This document shows positions 1-10,765 of a stretch of DNA of 64,000 bases, in pieces. The stretch is from Fomitopsis serialis (lineage: Eukaryota; Basidiomycota; Agaricomycetes; Polyporales; Fomitopsidaceae). The stretch lies in assembly GCF_022376445.1 (NCBI RefSeq), contig NW_025954962.1:744001-808000 (forward strand), in the 5' to 3' direction. Under the pieces are notes generated by a model that was not told the origin of the DNA, did not search any database, and saw only the letters and a program-made list of their open reading frames with translations. Position 1 is the first letter of the stretch; each line of letters begins with the position of its first letter. The position numbers and the translations under genes are program-made.

Positions 1-1275
1 CACACCATCCTACTGGAACCATTGACGACTGATGCAGAACAACAAGCCACTTCACGGATCCCCTCACTGCCCTACACACTGCTAACAGTCGCTTCGTACT
101 TGCTCACGCACGCATCATCCGTGCATGCACCGCGCGCCATAGGCTATGCTCATCTATCACTCAACATATTGCTCGTCATGGCGGAGAGCAAGATCATCAT
201 GGAGTTATTCTGCAACAAGGGTGATGCAGATATCAGGCTGTGCCGTCAAGTGAGTTCCTGCCGTTCGCGTCATTGCGATGGTTCGCCTGACCGCAGCGAG
301 TCAGAGACCCCCATTACTCCCGCTTACAGGGCCTCGCCCGCCTGTTTGTGCTGTACTTGACTGTTGTGTCCTTTGGTTGCGGCACAATCTTCACAAACGT
401 CTGGAGGTTCACTCTTACTTGTAAGCCATGGTCGATCTGACCTAGTCATTCAAGCTAATACTCCGCAGGAACTGTTCTCACGTATGTTATCATGTCTTGT
501 GGTACCTGCAAAGAGAACGTATCCGTCTAGGTGCTTATAATATTCTCAGTCGTTCGTCTATTCTGATCGAACTCCTGCGTAGACTATCATTGGACAGAAT
601 TGTGGAGGGCCCTGATAGGGCTCCTCGACTTCCTTGCCAACAAGCTAGACAACCTCGTTACCACCGGTGGAGTAGAACAGCTTATTCACGAGGTCTGTCT
701 TGCAGTGGAGCACCGTACAGCTTACGTCCTGATGGCATCCACCTCAGACGTTGATGAACCTCGATCTTGCACTGTGTCATACAGGGGCCATCCTACCGAA
801 TGCCGCCGCTGTGCACGAGCTAGTGGTAAGTCCAGTTGGACCGGCGCTGGATGGACAAGCATTGACCATTCGATGTCCAGTACGAGGTAGCTCGCTCGGC
901 CGAGGTTTTCAGGAAGCAGCAGATCGTCCTGGAGAAGCTGGCTCTACCCGGGTCTACTTCCAGACGGCATTCCGTGATGGACACTAATAGCTCGGATGCC
1001 CTGGCCAATATCCTTGCGGTGACGACCCACTACGAAGTCAGTATACGAGAGGCGAAAGCGACCTCGGCAAGGAGCGCGCTGCGAGCTGTGGCCAAAGAGA
1101 TTGACCGCGACGGTCTCAGCTATGGGAGAAACCTACACGTCGACGAGCCACCGTGAGTCTTGTGTTTCGACTGATTTACCGGGTGTTCACATGCCCCCTT
1201 TATAGGAGACAAGCTGAAGACGTTGTGGGGATGGTCCGTTATGCCTACGCGGATGCCATGTCTCTCATGCCTTGA
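1..1275 (+). CDS. 3' part of an armadillo-type (ARMH3/DUF1741-like) protein, truncated at the window edge
   Basis: The C-terminal portion of a helical-repeat protein runs into the window from the left. Visible exons include the stretch reading SLNILLVMAESKIIMELF (around 150-205), a segment with LLDFLANKLDNLVTTGG (around 620-670), and a last exon ending in YADAMSLMP with the stop at 1273-1275. GT-AG introns are clear near 250-328 and 1153-1204. The Leu-rich amphipathic helices and this C-terminus resemble the fungal ARMH3 (C10orf76)/DUF1741 armadillo family. That assignment comes from memory of the family and is only moderate. One extra base near 606 (GGGCCC) breaks the frame, probably a sequence error. 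Human ARMH3 acts at the Golgi with PI4KB; whether that holds in fungi is inference. The 5' end lies outside the window. Confidence 0.5.
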
Positions 1276-2000
1276 TTGAGGAGCCTTTGGCTTGCTGTTA
1301 TGATCCCTACTATTAGCTGGTCACGGTTGTGTGAGGAGTTGCACTTCTGTGTAGTTTTGCACTGAGCAGATGTATTGATTTATTACTTCATCTCACCTAC
1401 CGCCATGCTGAGTCTCCGAGCTGAATTGTCGGATATATATGGATCATCACAGTCCTGCTTGGGACATACAGGCGGGCATTCTTGTCGGAGAGGCGACGGA
1501 ACCGAGCCAGGTAAGGCATGGTGAAAAAGTTCTTTCTATCTAGACGCCCGTCTCACACTCCCGTTTACGTCCGCCACTTCAGGGTGTGGGCGTCGCCGGC
1601 TGCTGTGATCTCACCGCTTGATGCAGTTATCTGAGCGCGGGGACTGCCTCAGACTTTTCCGGATCTGATGTGTGGGCTGAGGACGGCGTATGGGTCAAGT
1701 TTGGAGGGGTGGAGGGCGGATTTAGCGTTTTGACTTTGCAGCGGTCTCCGTCACGGCTCGGGGCAAGGATCGACGGCGCCTATGCGGGGAGGCGGAGCGC
1801 TGGCGGGGTGACGTCCCGCGCATCGGGCGATGTCCATATTTGGCCAGAACCTGCTTGGACGATAAGGAGGCGTTATAGCTCTTACTCGGTGAATGGCTCG
1901 GTGAACACACGATTTTCGTTATGTTCCCACTTCGCCCTCGCCCGCCTCTTCGCCCTGTTCATATCCTCCCTTGCTCGCCGAGTCGAGCCCACCGTCCCCC
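1276..2000. other. Intergenic region upstream of GCV2
   Basis: About 725 bp between the armadillo gene stop and the GCV2 start. No coding region with plausible composition was recognised. An AT-rich stretch with a TATA-like GATATATATGG lies near 1432-1442, too far from the GCV2 start to be a convincing core promoter element. Confidence 0.4.
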
Positions 2001-5000
2001 ATGGCGGCCCTGCGGTGCGCGGTGCGCGTCTCTGCTCACACGACACAACTTCGCGCAGGTGCTCTGGATGTCCCTCGACATGGTCTCAAAGGCGGCGCTG
2101 GTTCGCGACGGCGACCTCGCCACCCTCCCTACTTCGGCCTTGGACACTTTTGAAGACCGTCATATTGGTCCGGATGGGAGCGAAGTCAAGCGAATGCTAT
2201 CCTCCCTCGGGTATGAGTCCATGGACGCTTTCGTAGAGGCTACGGTGCCCTCGAAGATCAGAGTCGCGTCGTCGTCTGTGAGCAACGACACCATCGCTTC
2301 TCTCAGCGAGTCCGAGCTCTACGGGAGGGCGAGAGAGCTTGCGAAGGCGAACAAGCCATTCAAGAGTTACATCGGCATGGGCTACCACAAGCGGTCGTAC
2401 CACCTGTTATTCTGCGTAATGTAACGCGTTCACTTCTCCTCTGCTTACGAAAACGTGACCGCCGAACTTGTCAGATCATGGAGAGTCCTGCTTGGTATAC
2501 CCCATATACCCCGTACCAGCCTGAATCGCACAGGGTTGTCCAGCGTAGAGATCACGCTGCTCATCTTACTCATGTCTACCCATAGGCGCCTCGAGTCACT
2601 GGTCAACTACCAGACTATGATCATGTCGTTACGTCGATGGATATCGCCAATGCTTCGATGCTCGACGAAGCAACCGCCGCAGCGGAAGGAATGGTATGGC
2701 TTTGCGTCCACAAACCAGAAGAAACGCGTCTTCCTCGTCGACAAGGGTGTTCTTCCTCAGACTATTGCGGTTCTACAAACTCGTGCTAAAGGCTTCGGTA
2801 TCCAATTGGCCGTTGGGGACATCTTCACCCTTGCCAAGGACGTTCATCGGATTCTACATCTGCGGTGCATTGGTGCAGTACCCGGACGTCAATGGAGCGT
2901 GGTCCACTAGCTGAACTCGCTGAGACTATCCACAAAGCCGGAGGATTGGTGGTCTGTGCCACAGACCTGTTGGCATTGACCATGCTAAAGCCGCCAGGCG
3001 AATGGGGGCAGACATCGTCCTCGGCAACTCTGCTCGGTTCGGTGTACCCGCTGGCTACGGTGGCCCGCATGGTGCGTTCTTCGCGTGCACGGATAAGCTG
3101 AAGCGCAAGATGCCCGGCCGTCTCATTGGCAGGAGCAAGGACGTCTACGGCAAACCCGCATACAGATTGGCTCTGCAGAGTAATGTCTCCTAGAATCTCG
3201 TGTTATATGCACCACCTCCATCCTGTAGCTCGCGAGCAACACATCCGACGGGAGAAGGCTACTAGCAACATTGCACGGCGCAGGCCCTTCTTGCGAACAT
3301 GGCTGCGATGTATGCTGTCTACCACGGTCCCACCGGCCTCAGGCGTATCGCGGAGAAGGTCACACTCTGACGTCCATCCTGAAATCTGAAGTCGAGGCGT
3401 ACGGCTACAAGGCGATCAACTCGGAATTCTTCGACACAGTCACATTCGACGTCAGCGGTGCAGCGCATGATGCGGAGACCATCCACCAGGCAGCTGCGAA
3501 GGCGACGTCAACTTGCGGAGGATCGACACAAGCATGTCGGCGTCACTTTGGACGAGAGCGTATCCAAGGAGAACGTCCGACACTGATCAAATCTTCGCGT
3601 CTGCTGCTTCGGTAGAGCGCCGCTCACCAGCGACCTCGGAGTCCTCAGCTATTCCCCAGACCCTCCAGCGCACGTCGACGTACCTCCCACATCCCGTCTT
3701 CAACACGCACCACTCTGAGACTGAGATGCTACGGTATATCTATCATCTCCAGTCGAAGGATCTTGGCCTGCGCACGCAATGATCCCGCTCGGAAGCTGCA
3801 CGATGAAGCTGAACAGCACGAGCAGCATGATCCCGCTGACTGGCCCGAGTTCTCTAACGTCCATCCATTCGCGCCGACCGACCAAGTCAAGGGTTACATC
3901 GAGATGATCAAGGTATGCTTGAATGTGCTTCTTCAGGATGGACCGCTCGCTCATGATGTCTCGTAGGAATTGGAGTCTGACCTGTGCAAGATCACCGGGT
4001 TCCACGCTTGCTCGGTGCAGCCCAACTCGGGTGCTGCGGGCGAGTACGCTGGCTCTCCGTCATCAGGGCCTACCACGAGTCTCGCGGCGAGAGTCATAGG
4101 GACATTTGCTTGATACCTGTCAGCGCACATGGAACGAACCCTGCAGTAAGTCAGCGTTCGGCGGCCTAATGCGAAGCTCACACATGCGCTGTAGTCCGCC
4201 GTATGGCTGGTCTCAAGGTTGTTGCTGTCAAGACCATGCAGATGGTAATCTCGACCTTGAGGACCTGCGAGCCAAGGCGGAGAAGCACAAGGACAACCTT
4301 GCCGCGTTTATGGTGAGTAGGTATAGTGGACGTCATGGTCACATTGCTGATTTTTGGTAGATCACGTATCCGTCGACGTTTGGTGTCTTTGAAGATGGTG
4401 TACAAGATGTCAGTGCCGATGATGCACTATGACATAACGCATATACTGAGATAACTCCGCAGGCCTGCAAGATCATCCATGAGAATGGAGGTCAGGTTTA
4501 CCTGGATGGTGAGTGAGAATTGCTGAGCAGTTGTCGTCATTAACATCGCATCGCTTGACAGGTGCGAACCTGAACGCTCAGATCGGTTTGACGAACCCCG
4601 CGACGTGCGGCGGTGATGTGTGCCACATGAACCTTCACAAGACGTTTGCTATGTACGTGGGGATAAATCGCCGTGTACGCTGAGTCTCATTCTAGTTGTC
4701 TTCAGCCCCCATGGTGGCGGTGGCCCGGTGTTGGGTGAGCATCCAAGCCCGCGACTTTGCGGCTTCGCGCTGATGAAATCAACAGGCCCATCTGCGTAGC
4801 GGAGCATCTTGCGCCCTTCCTGTCCTCCCACCCGATCGTGGCTACTGGCGGTGACAAGGCCATCAACGCTGTCGCCGCTGCCCAGTACGGAAGCGCGTCC
4901 ATCCTCCTGATCTCCTGGGCGTACATCAAGATGCTCGGTGGAAATGGCCTCTCGGCTGCCTCCGCTGTTGCACTGCTGAATGCGAACTATATGGCACACC

Positions 5001-5768
5001 GCCTCTCTGGACACTACACCCTGCGCTACAAGAACGGGAACGGCCGTGTCGCCCATGAATTGCTCATCGACCTTGCCGAGTTCGATAAGGCTGCTGGGTT
5101 GAAGGTCACTGACTTTGCGAAGCGTCTGCAGGTAAGGCTTCAATGCTTTGCATATTGCAATGTAGCTAATGTGCCCTTCAGGACTACGGTTTCCACCCGC
5201 CTACATGTTCATGGCCCATCTCTACGTGCATGCTGATCGAGCCTACCGAGTCTGAACCCCTGGAGGAAATTGATAGGTATGTTCAGGCGATGCATCTGTC
5301 TCGTCCAGCCCTAACCAACATCGACCACGTAGTTCTGTGACGCGATGATCCAGATTCGCAAGGAAGCGGAGGATATCATACAGGAAAGCAGCCGAAGGAT
5401 AACAACGTACTGAAAACGCTCCTCATCCAATTTCTGTTATCGCTCTACCTGATGATCAATGGAACCGGTGAGCCTCGACTTCCATCTGTCGATGTCTCTT
5501 GCTCAACGACGTGTCGCAGACCTTACTCGAGACAAACGGCGGCCTTCCCAATGCCATGGCTGATGGAAAGAAGTTCTGGCCGACAGTTTCCCGCATCGAC
5601 GATGGTGAGTGTCAGTTTGGATTATGCTGGAAATTTCTTAAACGTCATTGACCAGCATTGGCGACTTGAACCTTATTGTAAGTCGAACGACGCATGCCGA
5701 GGACATGACATGACTGACATCGTGCATAGTGTGACTGTCCTTCCGTCGAAGAGACAGCTGCCCATTAG
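2001..5768 (+). CDS. GCV2: Glycine dehydrogenase (decarboxylating), P protein of the glycine cleavage system; frame broken
   Basis: This is the PLP-dependent P protein of the mitochondrial glycine cleavage complex, which decarboxylates glycine and passes the aminomethyl group to the H-protein lipoamide. Conserved blocks appear in order: [15 protein letters not shown] (about 2140-2185), [65 protein letters not shown], then NLHKTF with the PLP-binding lysine at 4639-4641, and the C-terminal [12 protein letters not shown] before TAG at 5766-5768. The ATG at 2001 starts an Arg-rich, acid-poor leader that fits a mitochondrial presequence. Several small introns are present. The frame is interrupted at many points by single missing bases, for example near 2630, 2695, 2875 and 3007. 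The essential function and the homopolymer context point to assembly error rather than a pseudogene. It is convergent with the PPR gene, 147 bp apart. Confidence 0.93.
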
Positions 5769-5915
5769 ACACTTCATAGACATGCCCGGGATGCATCACT
5801 CTCCTGATACTCCTAGATGAGCTTGCACGTCCGTGACGTTCAACCGCCGCGCCATCTGTATAAACATTAGTATGCTATTGTAATAATAACTTAGTTCAAC
5901 TGCAGGGATACGTGG

Positions 5916-7617
5916 TCAAAGCTTCCCCCATACTCTAGGCTGGTACTGCTTGATGTGCATCAAGATTCTCCCCTCCTCGGTTTTGCTCGACGCAAAGGAA
6001 AGGATAATACGTGCGCACTCGACGTCCGGTGCTATGCCACATGCTCCCTCCCCTTCCCCATCTCCAGACACAGAATCTTCGATGCCTCTTCTATCTTGCC
6101 CATACGACATAGACACTCCAGCCATGTCCTCCAATTATGCAGGTTGAGCGGAAAACGCGATTCTATGAGCTTGCCCCAGATCTTCGTCGCGATGCCATAC
6201 GCATTGGCGTACGAGCAGGCGTCCAGGATAACGCTGACACTGGCATTGTCGAGCCGCGACGAACGATACAATATCTCCCAGACGGCCATTGCATCCTCGA
6301 AACATTGCGCGCGCTGGTACGTGTCCATTAACTGGTTCCATAGCGCGGTATCGGGCGTGAGTGGGTCGAGAAGGAGCACTTCCTGTACACGCTTGACTTG
6401 CTCGGCCAATCGCGCCAGCTCCGCCTGGCGATCCTCCGCAGGAACGTCGATGTGAGTCCTGATAGCGAGGGTGGCCAGCCGCTTCAGTATCAAGGTGTAG
6501 ACCTTGGCCGAAACTGGGTGGCCAGCGGCGCGCATGTCCTTGACGATTTCGAAGAAGAGATGGGCTGGAGGAATGCGTGTGTCGGACAGCTTAACTCTAT
6601 TGCAAAAGGTGTTCAGGACAACGTTGTATCCTTCTCCGTCGAGACGAAGTTTCCCGTCCTTAGACTGGCCAAAGGTCCGGTAGACCCTGAAAGCCTCTTC
6701 GTATGTTGGAGAGGTGCGCATGAGGAGAACGATGAGCGACGTCGATGTCATCGCGTCAGCAGCAACGCCGCGGGATCGTAAATCCTCGAACAGCGACAAT
6801 GCGATGGGGAAGTATTTCTTGATATTCGAGGAGGATGCCAACGCGCGTAGAAGAGTGTTGTAGATGGCGGTATCGGGAGTGGTGACGCCACCAGCTGAGG
6901 GAGAACCCTCTACTTGGTTCTGCGCTGTGTCATACGCATCGCCATCGACGGGTACCGACTCCGACACAGGATTCGCCTCGATAAAGTCTTTATATAGTTT
7001 AATGGCATGATCAATAGACTCTTCGCTCGGCGGCCGAAGACTCCCAGAGCATAGGGCGCGCAGAACCGGGTGCAGCAGCGCATTCGTCGGGCGAATACCG
7101 TTGAACAGAGCTGCGGTATAAATGGCGACCGTAGCAGCAGCGTCAAGCTTCGTGGAGGCATTGCAGACCAGCATCGCCCATACGGTGGCATCAGCCTTGA
7201 AGTCGAGTGCCTTCTCGTAGTACTTCAACAACTGTCTGTCTATCCTTCCGCTCAGGAGAGCAAAGAGCGTTCGCTGAGTGTTACGTAGCCCAACTTCTTG
7301 TATTGATCGTGCAACCTGACGGCTACCGATTTCCCTTGCCATCGAGAAGCGGCAGCTAGGCGTGCCTCTATTTCGGCGTCAGATATACGCGGTGCAGGCA
7401 CAGCTGGTCGCGGTTCCTTCGGGGCTGGGATAGTGGTGGGCGATGACCTGGACTCCAGCGGCTTGAGGTCAGACCCCGCCAGGCTATGTGCAACGGATAC
7501 GATCGAGCGGATGTTTCTGCGGCATAGTCCACATCGCCTTGTGGGCGGGAAGACAACTGCAGAATTGCATGCCAAGCGGCAGAAGGCTCGTCTAGCAGCA
7601 TGACAAGCCGAGGACAT
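5916..7617 (-). CDS. Pentatricopeptide-repeat protein, probably mitochondrial
   Basis: The main open frame (6032-7342) carries degenerate 35-residue helical pairs typical of PPR proteins, such as AIYNTLLRALASSS, GYNVVLNTFCNRV, KVYTLILKRLATLA, TALWNQLMDTYQRAQ and HNWRTWLECLCRMGK. PPR proteins bind organellar RNA and act in its processing or translation. An Arg/Ala/Cys-rich leader without acidic residues starts at the ATG at 7617 and looks like a mitochondrial presequence. It lies in another frame and joins the repeats through a one-base shift near 7254. A second shift in a G-rich run near 6047 separates the last 40 or so residues, which end in QPRVWGKL at 5916. I treat both as sequence errors. 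If they are real, the protein would begin at 7342 and end at 6032. The gene is divergent from SSS1. Confidence 0.8.
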
Positions 7618-7914
7618 TCATACGCGCACTGAGCCGACGAGGTCAGTGTCTATCCAACGATACACAATCAGAATACGCACCTCGCCTCTAGCTACAGGTC
7701 TGCCGTCGTTTCACGGTGGGGTAGTGAATCAGAGGATGCGAGTGGATGTCGACGAAGAGTCCGCGCAGGTCCGCACAGAGAGACGGGTCACGTGCCGATA
7801 TGGACCACGATCCCAAGTGTACAGGGTCCACGTCTCTACCAGTTCCACGTACCTAGCCCGCTCTGCAGTTCTCTGTCACTCCATACTCTACCTTCCCTCC
7901 GCTCACTGTTCGAC

Positions 7915-8336
7915 ATGTCTGAAAAGCTGAAGGAGTTCACGGAGATCCCTCAGGAGTTCGTACGAGATGGCAAGCAGGTGCGTATCCACTCTCCTCTCAC
8001 TGGGACGGAGTCTCATCTGCTTTGTTAGTTCCTCACTCGATGCACGAAGCCTTCACAAAAAGGTATCAAATATTGCGCTTCACAGTGTATAAAACCGTCT
8101 TTGACGATGGCACGGTAGAGTTCCTCCAAATCTGCAAGGCTGTGTCTATTGGCTTTGCAGTAATGGGGTTCATCGGCTACTTCGTGAAACTCATTCACAT
8201 TCCCATGTACGTCCTCGACGTATCACCAACAAGACATCATACTGACCAATCTTCGCAGCAACAACATCCTTGTGTACGTTTGCGAACAGCTCATTCCTCG
8301 TATATTGCTCACAGCGTTCGTAGGGGTGGTGCATGA
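7915..8336 (+). CDS. SSS1: Sec61 gamma subunit (SSS1) of the ER translocon
   Basis: This small tail-anchored subunit clamps the Sec61 channel in the ER membrane. Five short exons are supported: 7915-7977, 8029-8062, 8119-8206, 8259-8273 and 8324-8336, all with GT-AG introns of about 50 bp. The spliced protein starts [20 protein letters not shown], continues [20 protein letters not shown], and has one membrane segment [19 protein letters not shown] before the C-terminus NNILVGGA. Length (about 70 residues) and layout match the family exactly. The last intron is needed to reach the expected GGA ending; without it the reading frame continues for a few unlikely residues. No frameshift. SSS1/SEC61 is a known neighbour of the mushroom MAT-A region. 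Confidence 0.95.
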
Positions 8337-8547
8337 CGATGTGCTGGCGGTGATTCTATCGAGTGGTTGCGACGTTTCTGGGCAGGTCTCGTTCTTGATA
8401 TGCTGTCCTCTGTTATATTATCATACAGCTCTTACTGCGATACCTTCAGTGGTTCCATGTCGGTTCAAGTGGATATTTGACGCATACATCGGTCAGAAAG
8501 TGGTCGAATATTACTCCATTGGACCACATGTAACGCGAGATGTGTGT

Positions 8548-10220
8548 TCACGGTAAATGCGACATGGTTATACCGCCGACGTCGATACCTTGCTTCGAAT
8601 CAGCAACGGTGTTCTCCGCGGGGTTCGTACGAGAAATCGTCCTCACATCCGGACCAGCCTGACGATCCAACGACGAAGCCAGGGGTCGTCTTTTAAAGCA
8701 CGGAAACCAGACGAGAGCAATATCCTTCCTGAGCGTCAGGAAAGTATGACATGTCCAATATGAACAACTGACCTCTTGCATACCGAACACACAGAAGGCG
8801 ATGAGTGGTACTAAACGGATGCATCATCAGTCGGAGCGCACAGCGTCTTGCAGTGGACACGTACAAGAGGCCTGCACTAAGTGCGGGTACACGTTTGTAG
8901 AGTCAGGCGCGGTTAGCAGAAACGCACAAGCCCTAAGGATTAAATGAGTCGCATTTGTGTGCAGATGATCGAAGTACGGAGCCTACCCTAGCGTGACCCA
9001 AGAGTACGCCAGGAATACTCCAATCTTGCGGTTCATCAGTCCCGCCTTCGAGATTTGCTAGTGGCTTGGACTACTCACGCGAAGACAAGGCGAGAACGAT
9101 GGCGACTTGATGTAGGCATTCGGAAAGGCTAGCTTGGCTGCCCGCCATGTCCAGCAGCATCTGACTATGACGGCCACTGGGACAAAATATCACTCAACGT
9201 CTCACGTTTGCCGTGTACGACGCAACACACCTTCAAAGATTGAAGCAACCAGCAGGAACATACCGCACACTACTGGTAATGTGAATCGTGAACTGCGCTG
9301 GCATCGTGAGGACAACGGCCACCAAAATGCAGCGAGTACATAATGGTGCCTTACATATCGTTCGGTTTCATGGTGCAATAACCGCCGTTATCGGCGTTCA
9401 TTGAGTCTGAGTGAAGCATCGCCTCCTACGAAGTAGACCTTGAGCAAGGAAACCCAGCGGCCAGTGTAACGTCCTTACATGCACGCCCACGATGGTGAAA
9501 GTCACGAAGACAATGTATGCGGGGGCTAGCATCTGGGCTGAATGAAACCAATAGACCAGTGAAGGTCAAGGAAAACAGGCTCACTATGAACAACCTCACG
9601 GGACGAGAGTATTGTGATATGCATAACGGCTTCCAAGGAACGTAGAATGTGCTCCAGATCTGCCATAGCTCATCCAATTATCCAGCGAAAACCAGCACAA
9701 GCTAGGAGAGGTTGGCTCACCTGGATCACGACTGTCAGATTGGCGACTGCTACCCTGCAAATGATAAATCGGGGAGGATGATAAGCAAACGGAGCGCACA
9801 AGGCCAGACAAATGCATGATTCACATAGCATCCGAACCGTAAGTCATGCCCAATTGCGCTGCACACAAGTCGCGGGGACTGGTGGATTGACGGTACTGGC
9901 CACCATATAACCTGGAACGATAGGTGCTTAGATGAAGGGTATTTGCGCGATAGGAACACCACTCACAATAGACAGTACGAGATGGAGTAGACGATCCACG
10001 TCAGATTGAAGTTAATTACGGTTGGGTGTCGTTTGACCTTCGTCGACACTAGGAGAGTCATGAACAAGACCGGTAGTAGAACGTGTCCACCAATGAGCAG
10101 AAGGGTAAAGTATAGCTGAGTCAGCCAACTTTGACTCGCCCCTGACGAATATTCACTTGTAGCCGATTGTAAACACGACAACTTACAAGGGTCACGACTA
10201 TGCATTGACTCACCTGACAT
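8548..10220 (-). CDS. Multi-pass (7TM, GPCR-like) membrane protein of an agaricomycete family
   Basis: This intron-rich gene encodes a polytopic membrane protein of a type common in mushroom genomes, with no known function. The start is ATGTCAG, spliced over an intron to give MSGASQSWLTQLYFTLLLIG. Membrane segments follow: TM1 GGHVLLPVLFMTLLVS, TM2 PTVINFNLTWIVYSISYCL, a helix AVANLTVVIQ (around 9750), a helix IVFVTFTIVGVH (around 9490) and VVCGMFLLVASIF (around 9250). A lumenal loop contains GGYC. A basic, hydrophilic tail ends in GGITMSHLP at 8548. The HPTVIN and GYC signatures are features I associate with this family. Several exon borders, especially between 8800 and 9130, are uncertain. 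It is convergent with SSS1. Confidence 0.65.
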
Positions 10221-10765
10221 CAGTCACCACACAAGCCTTGTTACTACACACGGTGCAACGCCCCCCACACGATATCCGCGCTGAAAGCTTCCAGAGCCGT
10301 CTAGCGTCCAACGGGCCTTGAGAGCTGTTCTACGAGCTGTTCTTGTCAGATTCGGAGCGGTCAGACCTGCTGAATAACTGTCGCAGGTTCAGTTCAGCAC
10401 CAGACAGTCGCTTGAAGAAACTCACACTGTTCTCACCAGTTCCCACTAGCCGCACGGGCAGCCTTTAACAAGGCTCCAGAAACGGATCCCAACGGGGTCT
10501 CTTACACTGAGGGCAGCGTCATCATGAATGCTATGCCTTCGTACCCACCTAGGTCAAGATGAACATGTTGGTCGTTTAGGGCTCCGGCGACAATCCGTCA
10601 TGTCTGAGAGCTGAACGTTTGAACGTTGATCTGCCGTGGCAACATCAGATGTCAAGTGGCACTCCAGATCGCCCGTATTGCAGTGTCTGAGATCGGCAGG
10701 ACATCATAAGGATATAGGCGAAACCAGAAGGATCGGTATATACAGCGTGCGTGTGGCCTGTGCCT
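10221..10765. other. Intergenic region between COG1 3' end and the 7TM gene
   Basis: About 545 bp. It serves as the 5' region of the 7TM gene and the 3' region of COG1. A 49-codon open stretch on the plus strand around 10424-10570 reads in a protein-like way, but it has no start, partner exon or recognised homology. Confidence 0.35.

Noticed and set aside
2001..5768. GCV2 as a pseudogene
   Set aside because: All catalytic blocks are conserved and the shifts match homopolymer-type sequence errors seen also in RPB2 and OCT1.
10424..10570. Protein-like open stretch AFNKAPETDPNGVSY... between COG1 and the 7TM gene
   Set aside because: Only about 49 codons, preceded by a stop, without start codon, partner exons or recognised similarity.
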